Part shown: piece by piece, positions 47,290 to 58,050 of the stretch
How the letters are laid out: each line of letters opens with the position of its first letter
Position numbering within the stretch: the first letter of the stretch is position 1
Source of the DNA: Lunularia cruciata
Lineage: Eukaryota; Streptophyta; Marchantiopsida; Lunulariales; Lunulariaceae
DNA length: 64,000 bases
Assembly: GCA_948567375.1 (NCBI GenBank)
Contig: OX419756.1
Span: 59,348,333 to 59,412,332 of the forward strand
Reading direction: 5' to 3'
Made by a program: the position numbers and the translations under genes
Notes under the pieces: model-generated
Database searches by the model: none
Told to the model about the DNA's origin: nothing
What the model saw: only the letters and a program-made list of their open reading frames with translations

Positions 47290-47961
47290 AGACTAGATCT
47301 ATGTTCTAACCAAAGGTGATCTTCGACTTGTGTGCCTTCAAGAAGCCCATGATTTACCAATAGTTGGTCACATAGGAGTAGACAAGACCTTGGGCACCCT
47401 CTAATGCCAATGGTGGTGACTCAACATGACACAAGATGTTCAAGACTTTGTCCAATCATGTGAGAGTTGCCAACGTAACAAGGCCAGCAACCAGAAGCCG
47501 AGTGACTCCTTGAACCACTCGCCATTCCATCCGCTTGCTGGGAGCATGTGAGCTTGGATCTCATCACATCCTTGCCAAAGACAAAACAAGGACACACCGC
47601 AATCGTGGTGTTTGTGGATAAGCTTAGTAAGCAAATCCACTTGGCACCAACCTGTGATACCGTGGATGCTCCAACCTTAGCGCAAATCTACTTCAACAAT
47701 GTCTTCAAGCATCATGGGATGCCACGTGTACTCATCTCAGACCATGATCCTTGATTTACCGGGAAGTTTTGGCAAGCACTCTTCCACATACTCGGCACCA
47801 AGCTTGCTTTGTCCATGGCCTATCATCCTCAAACTGATGGACAAACCAAACATGCAAATCGTACATTGGAGGATATGTTGCGGGCCTTTGTCAATGTCCA
47901 CCATACCAACTGGGATGAATGTCTTATAGTTGCAGAATTTGCCTACAACAATTCCAAACAG
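47290..47961 (+). pseudogene. Integrase of A2, N-terminal and core part (interrupted by B1)
   Basis: The zinc-binding region has HDLPIVGHIGVDKTLG and CESCQRNKASNQKP with stops between. The core in 47,548-47,754 has MSLDLITSLPKTKQGHTAIV with the first Asp, and LISDHDP with the second. It continues in 47,809-47,965 as YHPQTDGQTKHANRTLEDML: Lys replaces the catalytic Glu. The frame is cut at AYNNSKQ by the B1 insertion and resumes at 54,566. Confidence 0.85.
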
Positions 47962-48702
47962 TGTAATACTCCGAGGACAAGAGAAAAGAGAAAACACAGA
48001 TTGCACACTCAAACATTCGATGCCCCAAGGGAGCACCTTCTCTTTATTATATAGACAAAGAGGATCTCCTCCAAGGAAGCTCCACCATAGGATTAGAGAC
48101 ATAGATAGGTGACATGTCAGCAAGCTCCACCCTTGGATTACTGACTTGGATGGGTGACCTGTCTGGTCTAGGTCCTATCTGGTTGGTCAAACGAGCTTTG
48201 ACCGGAGGGAATCTTTTAGGGAATCTTCATGTAGGAATCTCAGAATCACATGAGTAAGGTACCGTTGGAAAGCTCTCGATGAGACAAACTAGGGGGGAGG
48301 GAAGGCCAGCCTTTCCTCTGTTGGGGGGGGGGAATCTGCACATTTTCAAGGCCTAATTCATCCGTTTAGGCCTCCGAAATTGCCTTCAAAGATTTCAGGC
48401 ATATTTCGGTTCCTACTCTATTAGTAGAAGTCCCCTTTTGGTGATACCTCTTTCTGATCTGTTTAGTCCATCATGTGTAACATCCTTCCAAATGTTACCA
48501 AACCAATTCTCACCTTTAAATCATATGTCTAGCTATTGGTTCTAAGGTTCTCAAGTCTATTTCGGTTTCTACCCTATTAGTAGAAGTACTCTTTTGGTGA
48601 TACTTCTATCTGATCTATTTTGACCATCATGTATAACATCATTCTAGATGTTACCAAACCAAATTTCACATCTAGATCATATGGCTAACCCTTGGTATTA
48701 TA
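47962..48702 (-). repeat. 3' LTR of B1
   Basis: On the plus strand it runs tgtaatactccgagg ... cttggtattata. It differs from the 5' copy by a few substitutions, small indels (for example gaccggagggaatc versus gaccgaatc) and a G-run length. Confidence 0.95.
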
Positions 48703-48720
48703 GACCTCCCTCCTTTTAAG
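48703..48720 (-). other. Polypurine tract of B1
   Basis: The coding strand reads cttaaaaggagggaggtc directly before the 3' LTR. It would prime plus-strand cDNA synthesis. Confidence 0.85.
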
Positions 48721-51700
48721 ACGTAACATCCTCGTTGTGCAATTGTTGCTCAAATGCTTGCACCAACACCGGTGCATGTGCCAAATTGGCAGCGGGTTCC
48801 CAGGTTGCTTCATAGAGAGGGTAACCTTTCCATTGTACTAGATATTCCACCCGCGGATGGCGAGTACCACGTATGCGCTTTTGGAGAATCCGCTCTACTT
48901 CATATTCCTCTGTGCCATCAATGATTGTCGGACAAGGTCGAATGTCCTGTGTGGAAGTACCTTGGCCTGATCGGGGAGCATATCTGCATAATAGGGAGAC
49001 ATGCAACACTGGATGGATCTTCATGTGTGGTGGTAGCTCAAGGTGATAGGCCATAGCACCGATGCGACAAAGAATCGAGAAAGGCCCAATAAAACGAGGT
49101 CTGAGCTTACGAGATCCAACTAATGTGAGGTTGGTTGTCGATAGCCACACTTGATCCCCAACATTGAACTCCATATGCCTACGGTGTGCATCAGCATACT
49201 GCTTTTGTCGATTTTGCGCAATCTGTAACCTGTGTATGGCGCTCTCCACACCTTGTTGGATTCTAGAAACAAATGTGTTGACTGCATCAACCTTGGTAGT
49301 CACTGGACGGATCTTCATCAAGCTAGAAGGTGTGAAGGGATGCTCACCATACATGAGGAAGAACGGAGTGACCTGGGTGGAGGCATTCACTGAATTGTTG
49401 TAAGCGAATTCCACCAACGGTAGTAGGGTGTCCCACCTCTCTTGCTCTTCTAAGGTGAAGCCGCGTAACATGTCTTCAATCGTGCGATTAGCCTGCTCTG
49501 TTTGGCCATCTATTTGTGGGTGGTAAGCTGTAGACATGGCCAACTTGGTTTTGAAGAAACCAAAGAGTGTTCGCCAAAACAAACTGGTGAATTGGGTGCC
49601 TCTATCGGTGATGAGTACTCTAGACAAGCCATGGTGAGCAAAGACTGCATCTAAGTATAGTTGAGCTAGTTGTGGAGCGGTCACCTCCTTGGTGGTAGGG
49701 CGTACATGAATCATTTTGCTGAGCCGGTCCACAAAGACGACAATGGAGTCAAACCCTGAGGTGGTCTTGGGTAATTCATAGACGAGATCCATACTCACTT
49801 GTTCCCAACGTTGGGTAGGAGTGGGAAGAGGTTGAAGGAGCCCTGCAAGAGCTTGATTAGAAGCTTTGTTCTGTTGACAAAGTAGGCAGCTACGCACATA
49901 GTCCATCACGTCATTGCTCATCTTGGGCCAATAGTAATGGCGCTTGACTGCCTCCAAGGTCTTGTCCACTCCGACATGAGCTGCAATGGCCGAATCATGA
50001 CATTCTGCTAGAATGGTGGTGCATAATTCTGGGACATTTGGGATCCACAATTGGCCCTCTCGAAAGGTGAGTCCTTGGGCGCTGGTGACACCTTTGGACG
50101 CTTGCGCTTCTACAAGCTGTGGGTCAGTTTTTGTAGCAGCTAGAATCTCTTGCCAGAATTCAAGGTTAATCTTAACCTCTGCTGCCAAGTTGTTGGCCAT
50201 TGGCATGCGGGTGAACGCATCTACAAGTTGCTTCTTACCTTCCACGTAGGTGATTGTCATGTTGAAGCGTTGTCGCCACTCTGCCCACCGAATTTGGCGA
50301 CGAGATAGATCCTTCTGCGTCTCGAGGTAGACTAGAGGTTTGTGGTCTGTCTCTACTACAAATGCCTTCTCGCCCAGGTAGTGCTTCCAATGCTTGGTTG
50401 CTAGAACAATGGCCAGCTCTTCTCATTCTATGGTGTGGTAGTTGCGCTCTGCCGATAACAACTTTTGAGAGAAATATGCAATTGGATGCCATCCGTCATG
50501 CTACTCTTGTTGTAGGACTGCTCCTATTGCTACGCCTGATGCATCCGTAGCCAACTTGATTGGACGTTTTGGGTCATACCACTTCAAGATTGGTGCATGT
50601 AGCAAGGCGGCCTTCAATTCTTGATAGGACAACTCTTGTGCAGTTCCCCATGTCCACTTCTTCCCCTTGCCAAGTAGTGCCGTTAAAGGCTGTGCAACCT
50701 TGGAGAAGTCCTTGACAAATCTACGATAGAATCCCGTCAACCCCAAGAAGCTCTTAAGTTGAGTCTGATCTTCGGGGGCACTCCATTTTTGAATGACCTC
50801 TATTTTATTTGTCAATACTTGAATGCCCTCTGCACTTACTCTATGCCCTAAGTAGTCTACTTCAGACTTTCCAAACTCACACTTTGAGATTTTGGCGTAC
50901 AACTGATTTTGTCTTAGAATCTGGAGGACCTCTCGTAGATGTTGTTTGTGTTCTGTCATCGTGCTACTATATACTAAGATATCATCCAAGAAGACGATAA
51001 CAGACTTATCCAAGTATGGATGAAATATGTCATTCATTAGGCTCATGAAAGTGGCAGGCGCATTGGTGAGGCCAAAAGGCATCACAAGATACTCAAAGTG
51101 GCCATACCTGGTTCGAAAGGCAGTTTTGTACACATCCTTCTCTGCAATTCGGATTTGATTGTAACCGCTCCGCAAGTCCAGTTTGGTGAAGTATCTCGCT
51201 CCATGGAGTTGATCAGACAGGTCATCCATGCAAGGTAAGGGGTATTTGTTCTTCACTGTTTGCTGATTGAGACCCCGATAGTCAATGCACATGCGCATTG
51301 TACCATCCTTCTTCTTCACAAACAAGACAGGGGCCCCATATGGTGATACGTTAGGTTGGATGAACCCTTTCTGTAGCATCTCCTCAATTTGAGTCTTACA
51401 CTCCTCCAACTCATGAGGTGATAGGCGATATGGGGCCTTACAAGGAGGTGTCTTCCCCGGGAGTGTCTCTATTTTGTGATCTACTCGCCTTTTAGGTGGT
51501 AATCCTGAGGGTAGATCATCGGGAAAGACATCTTGAAACTCATCCACCACATCCTTCAATTTCTCAAGAATTTGTCCAGCGAGTTGTGCACTCTGGACTT
51601 CTCTTATTAGACCCAGAAAACATCTATCGGTCTTACAGACAGTTGTCGTCCCTACGACATATAGAGGCAGTTTCTGCCTGTGTGATTTTTCTTTAACCCC

Positions 51701-52146
51701 AATGATTGACCATTGGTGGGTTCTCACTACTTTCTTCCTCCAATCCACCATTGGGTTGTATTGCCCCATCCATGGCATGCCTAAAATTGCATCATAACGG
51801 GCTAACTGTACCACTCGCCACTCAATTGCTTCCTGATATTCTCCTACAGAGAGGGTTACCCGTCTAGGTAATGATTCAATCCTCTCTGTTTGCCCATTTG
51901 GTAACTCTACTTCTTCACTTCCATCTCTCTCTAGATCCATTCCCAATCTGCTTGCAACAGAGCGAGACAAGAAATTCTCTGTTGCTCCCGGATCTATTAA
52001 TACTCTCACTTGATTACCTTCTAGGATTCCATTCACAACAATCAATTGTGAGGTTGCCTTTCGGGATCTTTGCGCATTATTCTTCTTCCTTCCCTTGCTT
52101 CTCTGCTTCCTTATTGAGCCAGTAAGGCCGCGAGATACATTTACTG
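48716..52146 (-). pseudogene. Pol of B1: protease, reverse transcriptase, RNase H, integrase, chromodomain
   Basis: One frame runs from about 52,146 to 48,716 with only two stops: TAG at 50,501-50,503 and TGA at 50,423-50,425, both in RNase H and both C-to-T changes. Protease has [12 protein letters not shown]. Reverse transcriptase has [19 protein letters not shown] and [12 protein letters not shown]. RNase H begins [17 protein letters not shown]. Integrase has AHVGVDKTLEAVKRHYYWP, CLLCQQNK, SMDLVYELP, LITDRGTQF and DGQTEQANRTIE, so Asp, Asp and Glu are all kept. A chromodomain (EEYEVERILQKRI ... VEYLVQWKGYPLYEATWEP) ends the protein. Confidence 0.92.
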
Positions 52147-52215
52147 GCGATCTTTGTTTTCCGAAGTGGTTTCCACCTCCTCCTCTTCAATGTGCCTCTC
52201 CATGTTGTTCAAAGA

Positions 52216-53247
52216 TCACATGTACAAAGGCCGAGGGCCTCTAGGGAAACGAGTGCGACAATTGGTAGATATGTGCCCAATACGGCCACAATTGTAACAA
52301 CGGCGTTGTTCTCCTCGAGTCCCTTTTCCTCGTGGGACTCCATCTCTTCGTTCTTCTACCCGTCCTCGCTCTCCTTGAAGCGGCCGTGCTCCTCGATCCC
52401 GGAATTGAAGGTTGCCCAATTCCATCGGTACTGGTCCACCCATGTGTGGCATTTCTACCCGATAATGTTGAGGTGGAACTACTCCTTCACCTCCACCTAA
52501 TGCTCCGGCTATTCTCTACGCACAAGCAATGGCTTCAAATACCGTGCGAGGGTTTTGCACCATGACTTCTTGACGAATCCGCTCTTTCAACCCTCATTTG
52601 AAATTGTCGAGAGCCTCTGCTGGACTCATGTCGGTAATTGCGACTTGTAGATCCAAAAATGCCTCCACATACTCTTGTACGCTATTCTTCTGTCTCAATC
52701 CCCATAGTCGGGTTCGAGCCATCTGCACAGAATCCACCGATTGGAAATTCTTGAGCTGTCCTTCTTGCATTGCTGTCCATGTGACCTCCCTTCTCTCTGC
52801 CAGCATGGATCGTTCCCAAGCATCATACCATGTGAGGGCTTTATTGGTCAAGTACCCACATGCAAACACGCCTGCAGCATGCTCTGTGATCTTTGTTGAG
52901 AACAATCGAAAATATCGATTCATTCTTGAGATCCAATTCTCCACTACTCCCATCGTACGCTGCCCCTTGTAAGGCTCAATGTTGCAGGTCTTCTTCATCC
53001 GGAGTAGCAATGTGGCTTCATCGTTGATAGGGTTTGTAGGCACGGGTGCCTCTCCAAGTACTTCAGTCGCAGGTATTGGGTTTTGAGACGGCTCTTCTTC
53101 TTGCATGGCTTGATCGTTCCTGAGGATCTGCACTTGACTTTGCAATGTCTCCATGGTCATCTTAATCTCTCGAAATTCATTCAACATCCCTTGCATTCCT
53201 TGCACCAGCTCTTGCAACTGCGGATCCATGGTGCCTGCAACACCCAA
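52216..53247 (-). pseudogene. Gag of B1 (two nonsense changes)
   Basis: It starts MGVAGTMDPQLQELVQGMQG. Gag core motifs are VENWISRMNRYFRLFSTKIT, LTWYDAWERSMLAERR, WTAMQEGQLKNFQ and VQEYVEAFLDLQVAITDMSP. TGA at 52,594-52,596 stands where CGA (Arg) is expected, and TAG at 52,516-52,518 where CAG (Gln) is expected. The same frame then reads to the zinc knuckle CYNCGRIGHISTNC near 52,260-52,300. Pol lies in another frame. Otherwise it is well preserved, about 340 codons, normal for chromovirus gag. Confidence 0.85.
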
Positions 53248-53262
53248 TTGCTAACGTCTACT

Positions 53263-53466
53263 TCAATACAGAGTCAATATAATCACTCTGGAAGGCGCAC
53301 GAACTATCGGAACTACCATTGGGACCTCAGAAGCTATCACTTGTTGATAATACTCCTCACCAAAATTCCTAACCACAAAATCTCTAAACATCAATTTTGG
53401 CCTCACTACATAACGGATTTCTACTTGAGTGTTGAAAGGGAGAGGATTTGGGACATTCATATCCAT
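53263..53466 (-). CDS. Leader ORF 2 of B1 (67 aa)
   Basis: It starts MDMNVPNPLPFNTQVEIRYV, contains FGEEYYQQVIASEVPMV, and ends VIILTLY. It aligns loosely with leader ORF 1 (shared NP-F, Y--R--M----V--FG-E, V--S--P-V-P, final TI/IL-L). The orthologous ORF in B2 (40,758-40,961) keeps about 51 of 67 residues and has no stop. Gag follows at about 53,247. Function unknown. Conservation hints at a selected product or at a structured leader RNA. Confidence 0.55.
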   Translation of the reverse strand: MDMNVPNPLPFNTQVEIRYVVRPKLMFRDFVVRNFGEEYYQQVIASEVPMVVPIVRAPSRVIILTLY

Positions 53467-53470
53467 ATTA

Positions 53471-53692
53471 TCATAATAGAATGTAGATCGTCAAATCCCA
53501 CTCTCTGTCATATATCACCACAGGTAGAATCACCGGGTTTGGTGAGTTCATCACTCTGTCCATGAATTCAGCACCAAAGTGATAAACTAGCGATACTCTC
53601 ATCTGCTCACGCTGGATGTACATAACCTTGATGTGGAATGGGTTTGAGAATGGAAAGCTAGGTGCGGGAAATTGTCCCCCCGGCGCATCCAT
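53471..53692 (-). CDS. Leader ORF 1 of B1 (73 aa)
   Basis: It starts MDAPGGQFPAPSFPFSNPFH and ends WDLTIYILL. It lies about 125 bp after the primer binding site. It matches the ORF at 9,979-10,182 and, more weakly, the A2 leader ORF at 43,887. It also resembles the next ORF in the same element (53,263-53,466), which begins four bases after its stop. The stop-ATG arrangement would suit translational reinitiation. No known domain. It is intact in this young element. Confidence 0.55.
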   Translation of the reverse strand: MDAPGGQFPAPSFPFSNPFHIKVMYIQREQMRVSLVYHFGAEFMDRVMNSPNPVILPVVIYDREWDLTIYILL

Positions 53693-53816
53693 CCCATCCG
53701 CTCTCTAAAGTCCTTCCTAAGTCTAGCGATTACTCTATGTTCTCCACCTCAAATTACTCAGTTTCAGTAGTTCGTGCTATTCCAAGATGGGTGATCCACT
53801 CTCTTGGACTAGAACA

Positions 53817-53831
53817 CTCGCTCTGATACCA
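53817..53831 (-). other. Primer binding site of B1 (initiator Met-tRNA)
   Basis: The coding-strand sequence tggtatcagagcgag starts one base inside the 5' LTR border. It matches the 3' end of plant initiator Met-tRNA. Confidence 0.92.
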
Positions 53832-53832
53832 T

Positions 53833-54565
53833 TGTAATACTCCGAGGACAAGAGAAGAGAGAAAACACAGATTGCACACTCAAACATTCGATGCCCCAAG
53901 GGAGCACCTTCTCTTTATTATATAGACAAAGAGGATCTCCTTCAAGGAAGCTCCACCATAGGATTAGGGACATAGATAGGTGACATGTCAGCAAGCTCCA
54001 CCCTTGGATTACTGACTTGGATGGGTGACCTGTCTGGTCTAGGTCCTATCTGGTTGGTCAAACGAGCTTTGACCGAATCTTTTAGGGAATCTTCCTATAG
54101 GAATCTCAGAATCACATGAGTAAGGTACCATTGGAAAGCTCTCGATGAGACAAACCAGGGGGGAGGGAAGGCCAGCCTTTCCTCTGTTGGGGGGGGATCT
54201 GCACATTTTCAAGGCCTAATTCATCCGTTTAGGCCTCCGAAATTGCCTTCAAAGATTTCAGGCATATTTCGGTTCCTACTCTATTAGTAGAAGTCCCCTC
54301 TTGGTGATACCTCTTTCTGATCTGTTTAGTCCATCATGTGTAACATCCTTCCAAATGTTACCAAACAAATTCTCACCTTTAAATCATATGTCTAGCTATT
54401 GGTTCTAAGGTTCTCAAGTCTATTTCGGTTTCTGCCCTATTAGTAGAAGTACTCTTTTGGTGATACTTCTATCTGATCTATTTTGACCATCATGTATAAC
54501 ATCATTCTAGATGTTACCAAACCAAATTTCACATCTAGATCATATGGCTAACCCTTGGTATTACA
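53833..54565 (-). repeat. 5' LTR of B1
   Basis: On the plus strand it runs tgtaatactccgagg ... cttggtattaca. The promoter TATA on the coding strand is gtctatataataaagag (plus-strand 53,911-53,927). Near identical to the 3' copy. Confidence 0.95.
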
Positions 54566-55250
54566 ATTAGGCAAGCACCGGATTTTCTCCCTTCTTTCTC
54601 AATTTTGGCCAAGATCCGCTTGTTCCAGATTCTCTTCTTGCTTCCCCTCCCTCTTAGGTTCCTCATACTTCCACATTCTTGACCACTATAGCCGAATCTC
54701 TCCAACAAGCCAAGTCTCACATCCTTGTTGCCCAGAATTGCCAAAAACAATATGCGGACCACCATTGTCGTGATTTCACCTTTGAAGTTGGTGATAAAGT
54801 CATGCTATCCTCTAGTAACCTCCCTCTCCCACTTGATACCCAAGTTTGTAAACTTGCCCCTAATTGGATAGGACCCTTTGATATCACCCACATTGTCTCT
54901 CTTGTTGCTTATTGACTTGCCTTGCCTTGTCACATGCGTATCCATCCTGTCTTTCATGTTTCTAAGTTGAAACCCTTTGTTCCTAACCCCTCTTCCTTTT
55001 CCTCTTGAGTCCAGCCTCCCCCTCTTCCTGTCCCTATCAATGATCATGAGGAGTACAAAGTTGATCGTATCCTTGCACGTCACCATATTCAACAAGGCCA
55101 TCACCAACATATGGAGTACAAGGTCCTTTGGAAAGGGTATCCCCTTCATGATGCCACATGGGAACCTATGTCCCACCTCCAAAATGCACAAACGACCATC
55201 AAGGAAATCAAAGCTTCATTGGCGACGAGGACGTCACCAAGTAGCGGCGG
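54566..55250 (+). pseudogene. Integrase C-terminus and chromodomain of A2
   Basis: It resumes where the core stopped: the sequence after B1 reads ggcaagcaccggattttctc, collinear with A1 near 6,935. At 55,041-55,235 one frame gives DHEEYKVDRILARHHIQQGH and EYKVLWKGYPLHDATWEP, a typical chromodomain with the aromatic Y...W...W cage positions. Chromodomains of integrases bind modified histone H3 and direct insertion. Frame changes lie between core and chromodomain. Confidence 0.8.
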
Positions 55251-55257
55251 GTGAATA

Positions 55258-55668
55258 TGTAACAATATGGAGTTTAATGACAAGGTTAGTTGGGCTTACA
55301 AAGTAGATAATAAGACAAAATAGCCTAGAATATTATAAAAGCATCTAAGAAGCTTCTTGGGAAACTTCCCAACTAGTTCACTTGTGCCCTAAGCATGTAG
55401 CTTCTAGAAAGAAGCTTCTAGAAGCTTCTAACTAGCTTAGCTTGCACGCCAAGTAGGCGGCTTCTAAAAAGAAGCTTCTTGGTTAACTTGGCTTGCACTC
55501 CAAGAAAGCGGCTCAAGGAAGCTTCTTGAGAAGCTTCAAGGGCCTTGTATGCTACCTATAAATACCAAAGCCAAAGCTCATGCTAGGCATTTGGAGTTTT
55601 CCCTCATTCAAGTGTCCCAATGTGAGTTTCCATTCTCCTATTTCTCTCTTTGGTTTCGGTCTTTTACA
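55258..55668 (+). repeat. 3' LTR of A2
   Basis: It aligns with 43,501-43,864 and is followed by the target duplication ccctt. The TATA-like box ctataaatacc lies near 55,556. Confidence 0.95.
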
Positions 55669-55761
55669 CCCTTTGTCTATATAATAAAGAGGAGGTGTTC
55701 CTTTAAGACATCGGATGCTTGAGTGCTTTTGTGTTTTCTCTCTTGTCCTCAGAGTATTATA
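55669..55761 (+). repeat. Solo LTR of family B, right part
   Basis: Starting with the duplicated ccctt, it continues the LTR interrupted at 43,500: ttgtctatataataaagagg (TATA region), then ttgtcctcagagtattata. It is followed by ggagc, matching ggagt at 42,866-42,870. Confidence 0.85.
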
Positions 55762-55854
55762 GGAGCATCTTCTATATGAGAATCCATAGTGAAGGGGTGA
55801 GGAGGTGGTATATCTATAGGAAAGATCTTCCATATTAATATTTGCTAAAGTAGG

Positions 55855-56446
55855 TGTAATACTCCGATGACAAGAAAACTCTCCAAGAGAATACAAGAGA
55901 GAAACACAAGGTTCCAAACTCAATACTTTGATGCCCCAAAAAAGCACCTTCTCTTTATGATATAGCAAAGAAGATTCCCTCAAAGGAAGCTCCACAGTTG
56001 GATTAGATACATGGATTGGCGACATATCAACGAGCTCTATCCTTATATTGTTGCCTGGATGGGTAACATGGTGGTCCTTGTCCTACTTGGTTGGTCAACA
56101 AGTTCGACCAAAGGGAATATTTAGAGAATTTTCCTATAAGAATCTGAAAATCATATGGGTGAGGTACCATTGGAAAGCTCTTGATGAGACAAACTTTGGG
56201 GGAGAGAGGCTAACCTTTCCATTAATGGGAGAGAATTTTTACATTTTTGAGGCCTAATTCATATGCTTAGGCCTCCAAAATTAGCTCTGAACTTTTCATG
56301 TTATCCTTGGCTCTTGCTTTATTAGTAGAAATACTCTTTGGTGACACCTCTATCTAATCTACTTAGTCCATCATATATAGCATCCTCTTAGATGTTACCA
56401 AACCAATTTTCACCTCTAGATAATATGTCTAGCTATTTGTATCATA
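55855..56446 (-). repeat. Second family B solo LTR, antisense
   Basis: On the plus strand it begins tgtaatactccgatgacaag and ends ctatttgtatcata. It is flanked by gtagg (55,850-55,854) and gtaag (56,447-56,451), a near-perfect 5-bp duplication. No internal sequence remains, so it arose by LTR-LTR recombination. Confidence 0.85.
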
Positions 56447-58050
56447 GTAAGCTCTTCCATAGAAGAAGGTGGAGGATGAGATGGAGGGGTAGAGGTGGAG
56501 CCATCTAGACAATTGTCCAAAAGGACAATGTCGAGATCTAGTCCCTAAGCACACATATAGAGTATGAGGAGAGCTAGGTGAAGAGTATTGCCTTAAGAAG
56601 TTCTTCTAGGTACCCTAACCAAAGACCAAAAAGAAAGCATCACAAAAGCTAGATGGAAGGTACCACCAAACCAAAGAAGATATGAAACCCACATACTAAA
56701 CATGTGAATTGGACAAGAACCACCCCTCTCTCAATATTGCAAACCCATACACAAAAAAGAAGTTGATAGTGAGAAAGAAAAATCAAGAAAGGATGTGGAG
56801 AGAGCTCTTTTACCACAATAAGAGGATTGCCATACTATAGGCTCCACCTCATCCAATGCTCAACCCCTCTAGTACTATAAAACTCCAATATAAGAGCTTG
56901 TTGGTAGGAGAACCTCCATACAAGGAACCCTTGATTGATAGTTCTTCCTCTTGAAGCTTTGCCTTAAAGTGTTGTGCTAGATCCGCAACCAACCAGAAGT
57001 TCTCCAAGCTTTGCTCATGCACTTCACTCACAAAATACCTTTTCTATCCTATAGTCTCCTTGTAGGGCCTAATTGTTCCCCGCAAGACCTTTGCTGTAGC
57101 TTACATGTTGCACAAATTCCAATGCTTTGAAGAATCACTTTTCAAGTTCCCTTGTACCCAAATTCTCCCTAATTTCTCACAAACTTTCTCTTTGATTCTT
57201 CTTGCAACTCTAATTTCTCTTGCTCTTGTAAGTTTTTCTATTTATTGTTGAAGAAGTTGCCTTGGTTTCCTTCATAGCTCCTTGCAATCTCACGTTGTAA
57301 CCCAATTTCTCTTTGACTTTCCTCGTTGAATTAGTTTTCTCAAAGCTCTATTGTCTCCTACTCAAGTAAAATCTCACATAAACCCTTTTTCCTTTTGTCC
57401 TTCTATTGTGTAAACTAATCACTCAACAAGTTCAAAAAACTAACTTGCTAACTTGTTGGAGTTTTATTCAATGTTCATGTTATTATCATTGCACTTGAAC
57501 TCAAAGAAATCATGCAACTCTTCACATGTTTGTCAAGTTGATGTTCTACTACTAACATCTGCTTGTCTTGCCCACCAGCTTATCAAAAGTATTTGACAAT
57601 AAACTTTGCAATCGATTGGTAGTCACTACACTTGACGGTTGGCTTGATGGCTTCTTGGTATTTGAGATAGCTACAACTTCACTCTATGTTTTGCTTAGCT
57701 CGATGGATATTGGTTTGACGTGATTCTCATTCACTATCTTTGGTGAATTGAACCTACACCATTTTGTCTACAATGTTCTTGCAGAAAACAATCTTGCAAT
57801 CATGCAAGATTTCCTTGAATTGAATTGTAGAGTGTAATTGGTGGTGAACTTTACTTTAGATATATTTGCTTCACTGAATGCTCAACATTGTCAAGAGGAT
57901 TGTTGTCTTGCGCTCTAAGCTAATTGCTTTTGATCATAAAGCATGTAGTATTGAACTAATCACTAGTGATTTAGACACCATAGAATGCAATTCCACTCAA
58001 ACTTTGTAGATCCATCTCTAAAATATCTGACAAGGTGCCTTAATTAGCAA
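56447..58050. other. Unassigned intergenic sequence
   Basis: A minus-strand frame 57,031-56,849 (MSEVHEQSLENFWLVADLAQ, HFKAKLQEEELSIKGSLYGG) looks protein-like but matches no family I know. It may be an old retroelement fragment. From about 57,060 the sequence is T-rich on the plus strand (cttgcaactctaatttctct) with no gene. Confidence 0.35.

Larger units (their letters stand above)
47962..54565 (-). mobile_element. Ty3/gypsy chromovirus B1 (family B, full length, youngest element)
   Basis: LTRs of 733 bp (53,833-54,565, 5') and 741 bp (47,962-48,702, 3') are nearly identical and have TG...CA-type ends. Primer binding site, two leader ORFs, gag, pol with chromodomain and polypurine tract are all in place. 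It sits inside the A2 integrase. Flanks aacag and attag match at 3 of 5 positions, and removing one 5-bp copy restores the spacing of the integrase frame. Only four nonsense changes and a gag-pol frame offset were found. Confidence 0.93.
43501..55668 (+). mobile_element. Ty3/gypsy chromovirus A2 (family A), inserted in a solo LTR and itself split by B1
   Basis: LTRs lie at 43,501-43,864 and 55,258-55,668, flanked by the perfect 5-bp target duplication ccctt (43,496-43,500 and 55,669-55,673). Inside are a primer binding site, leader ORF, gag, protease, reverse transcriptase, RNase H and integrase up to 47,961, then element B1, then the integrase C-terminus and chromodomain (54,566-55,250). Without B1 the element is about 5.6 kb. 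Several frameshifts and stops make it non-autonomous. Confidence 0.92.
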
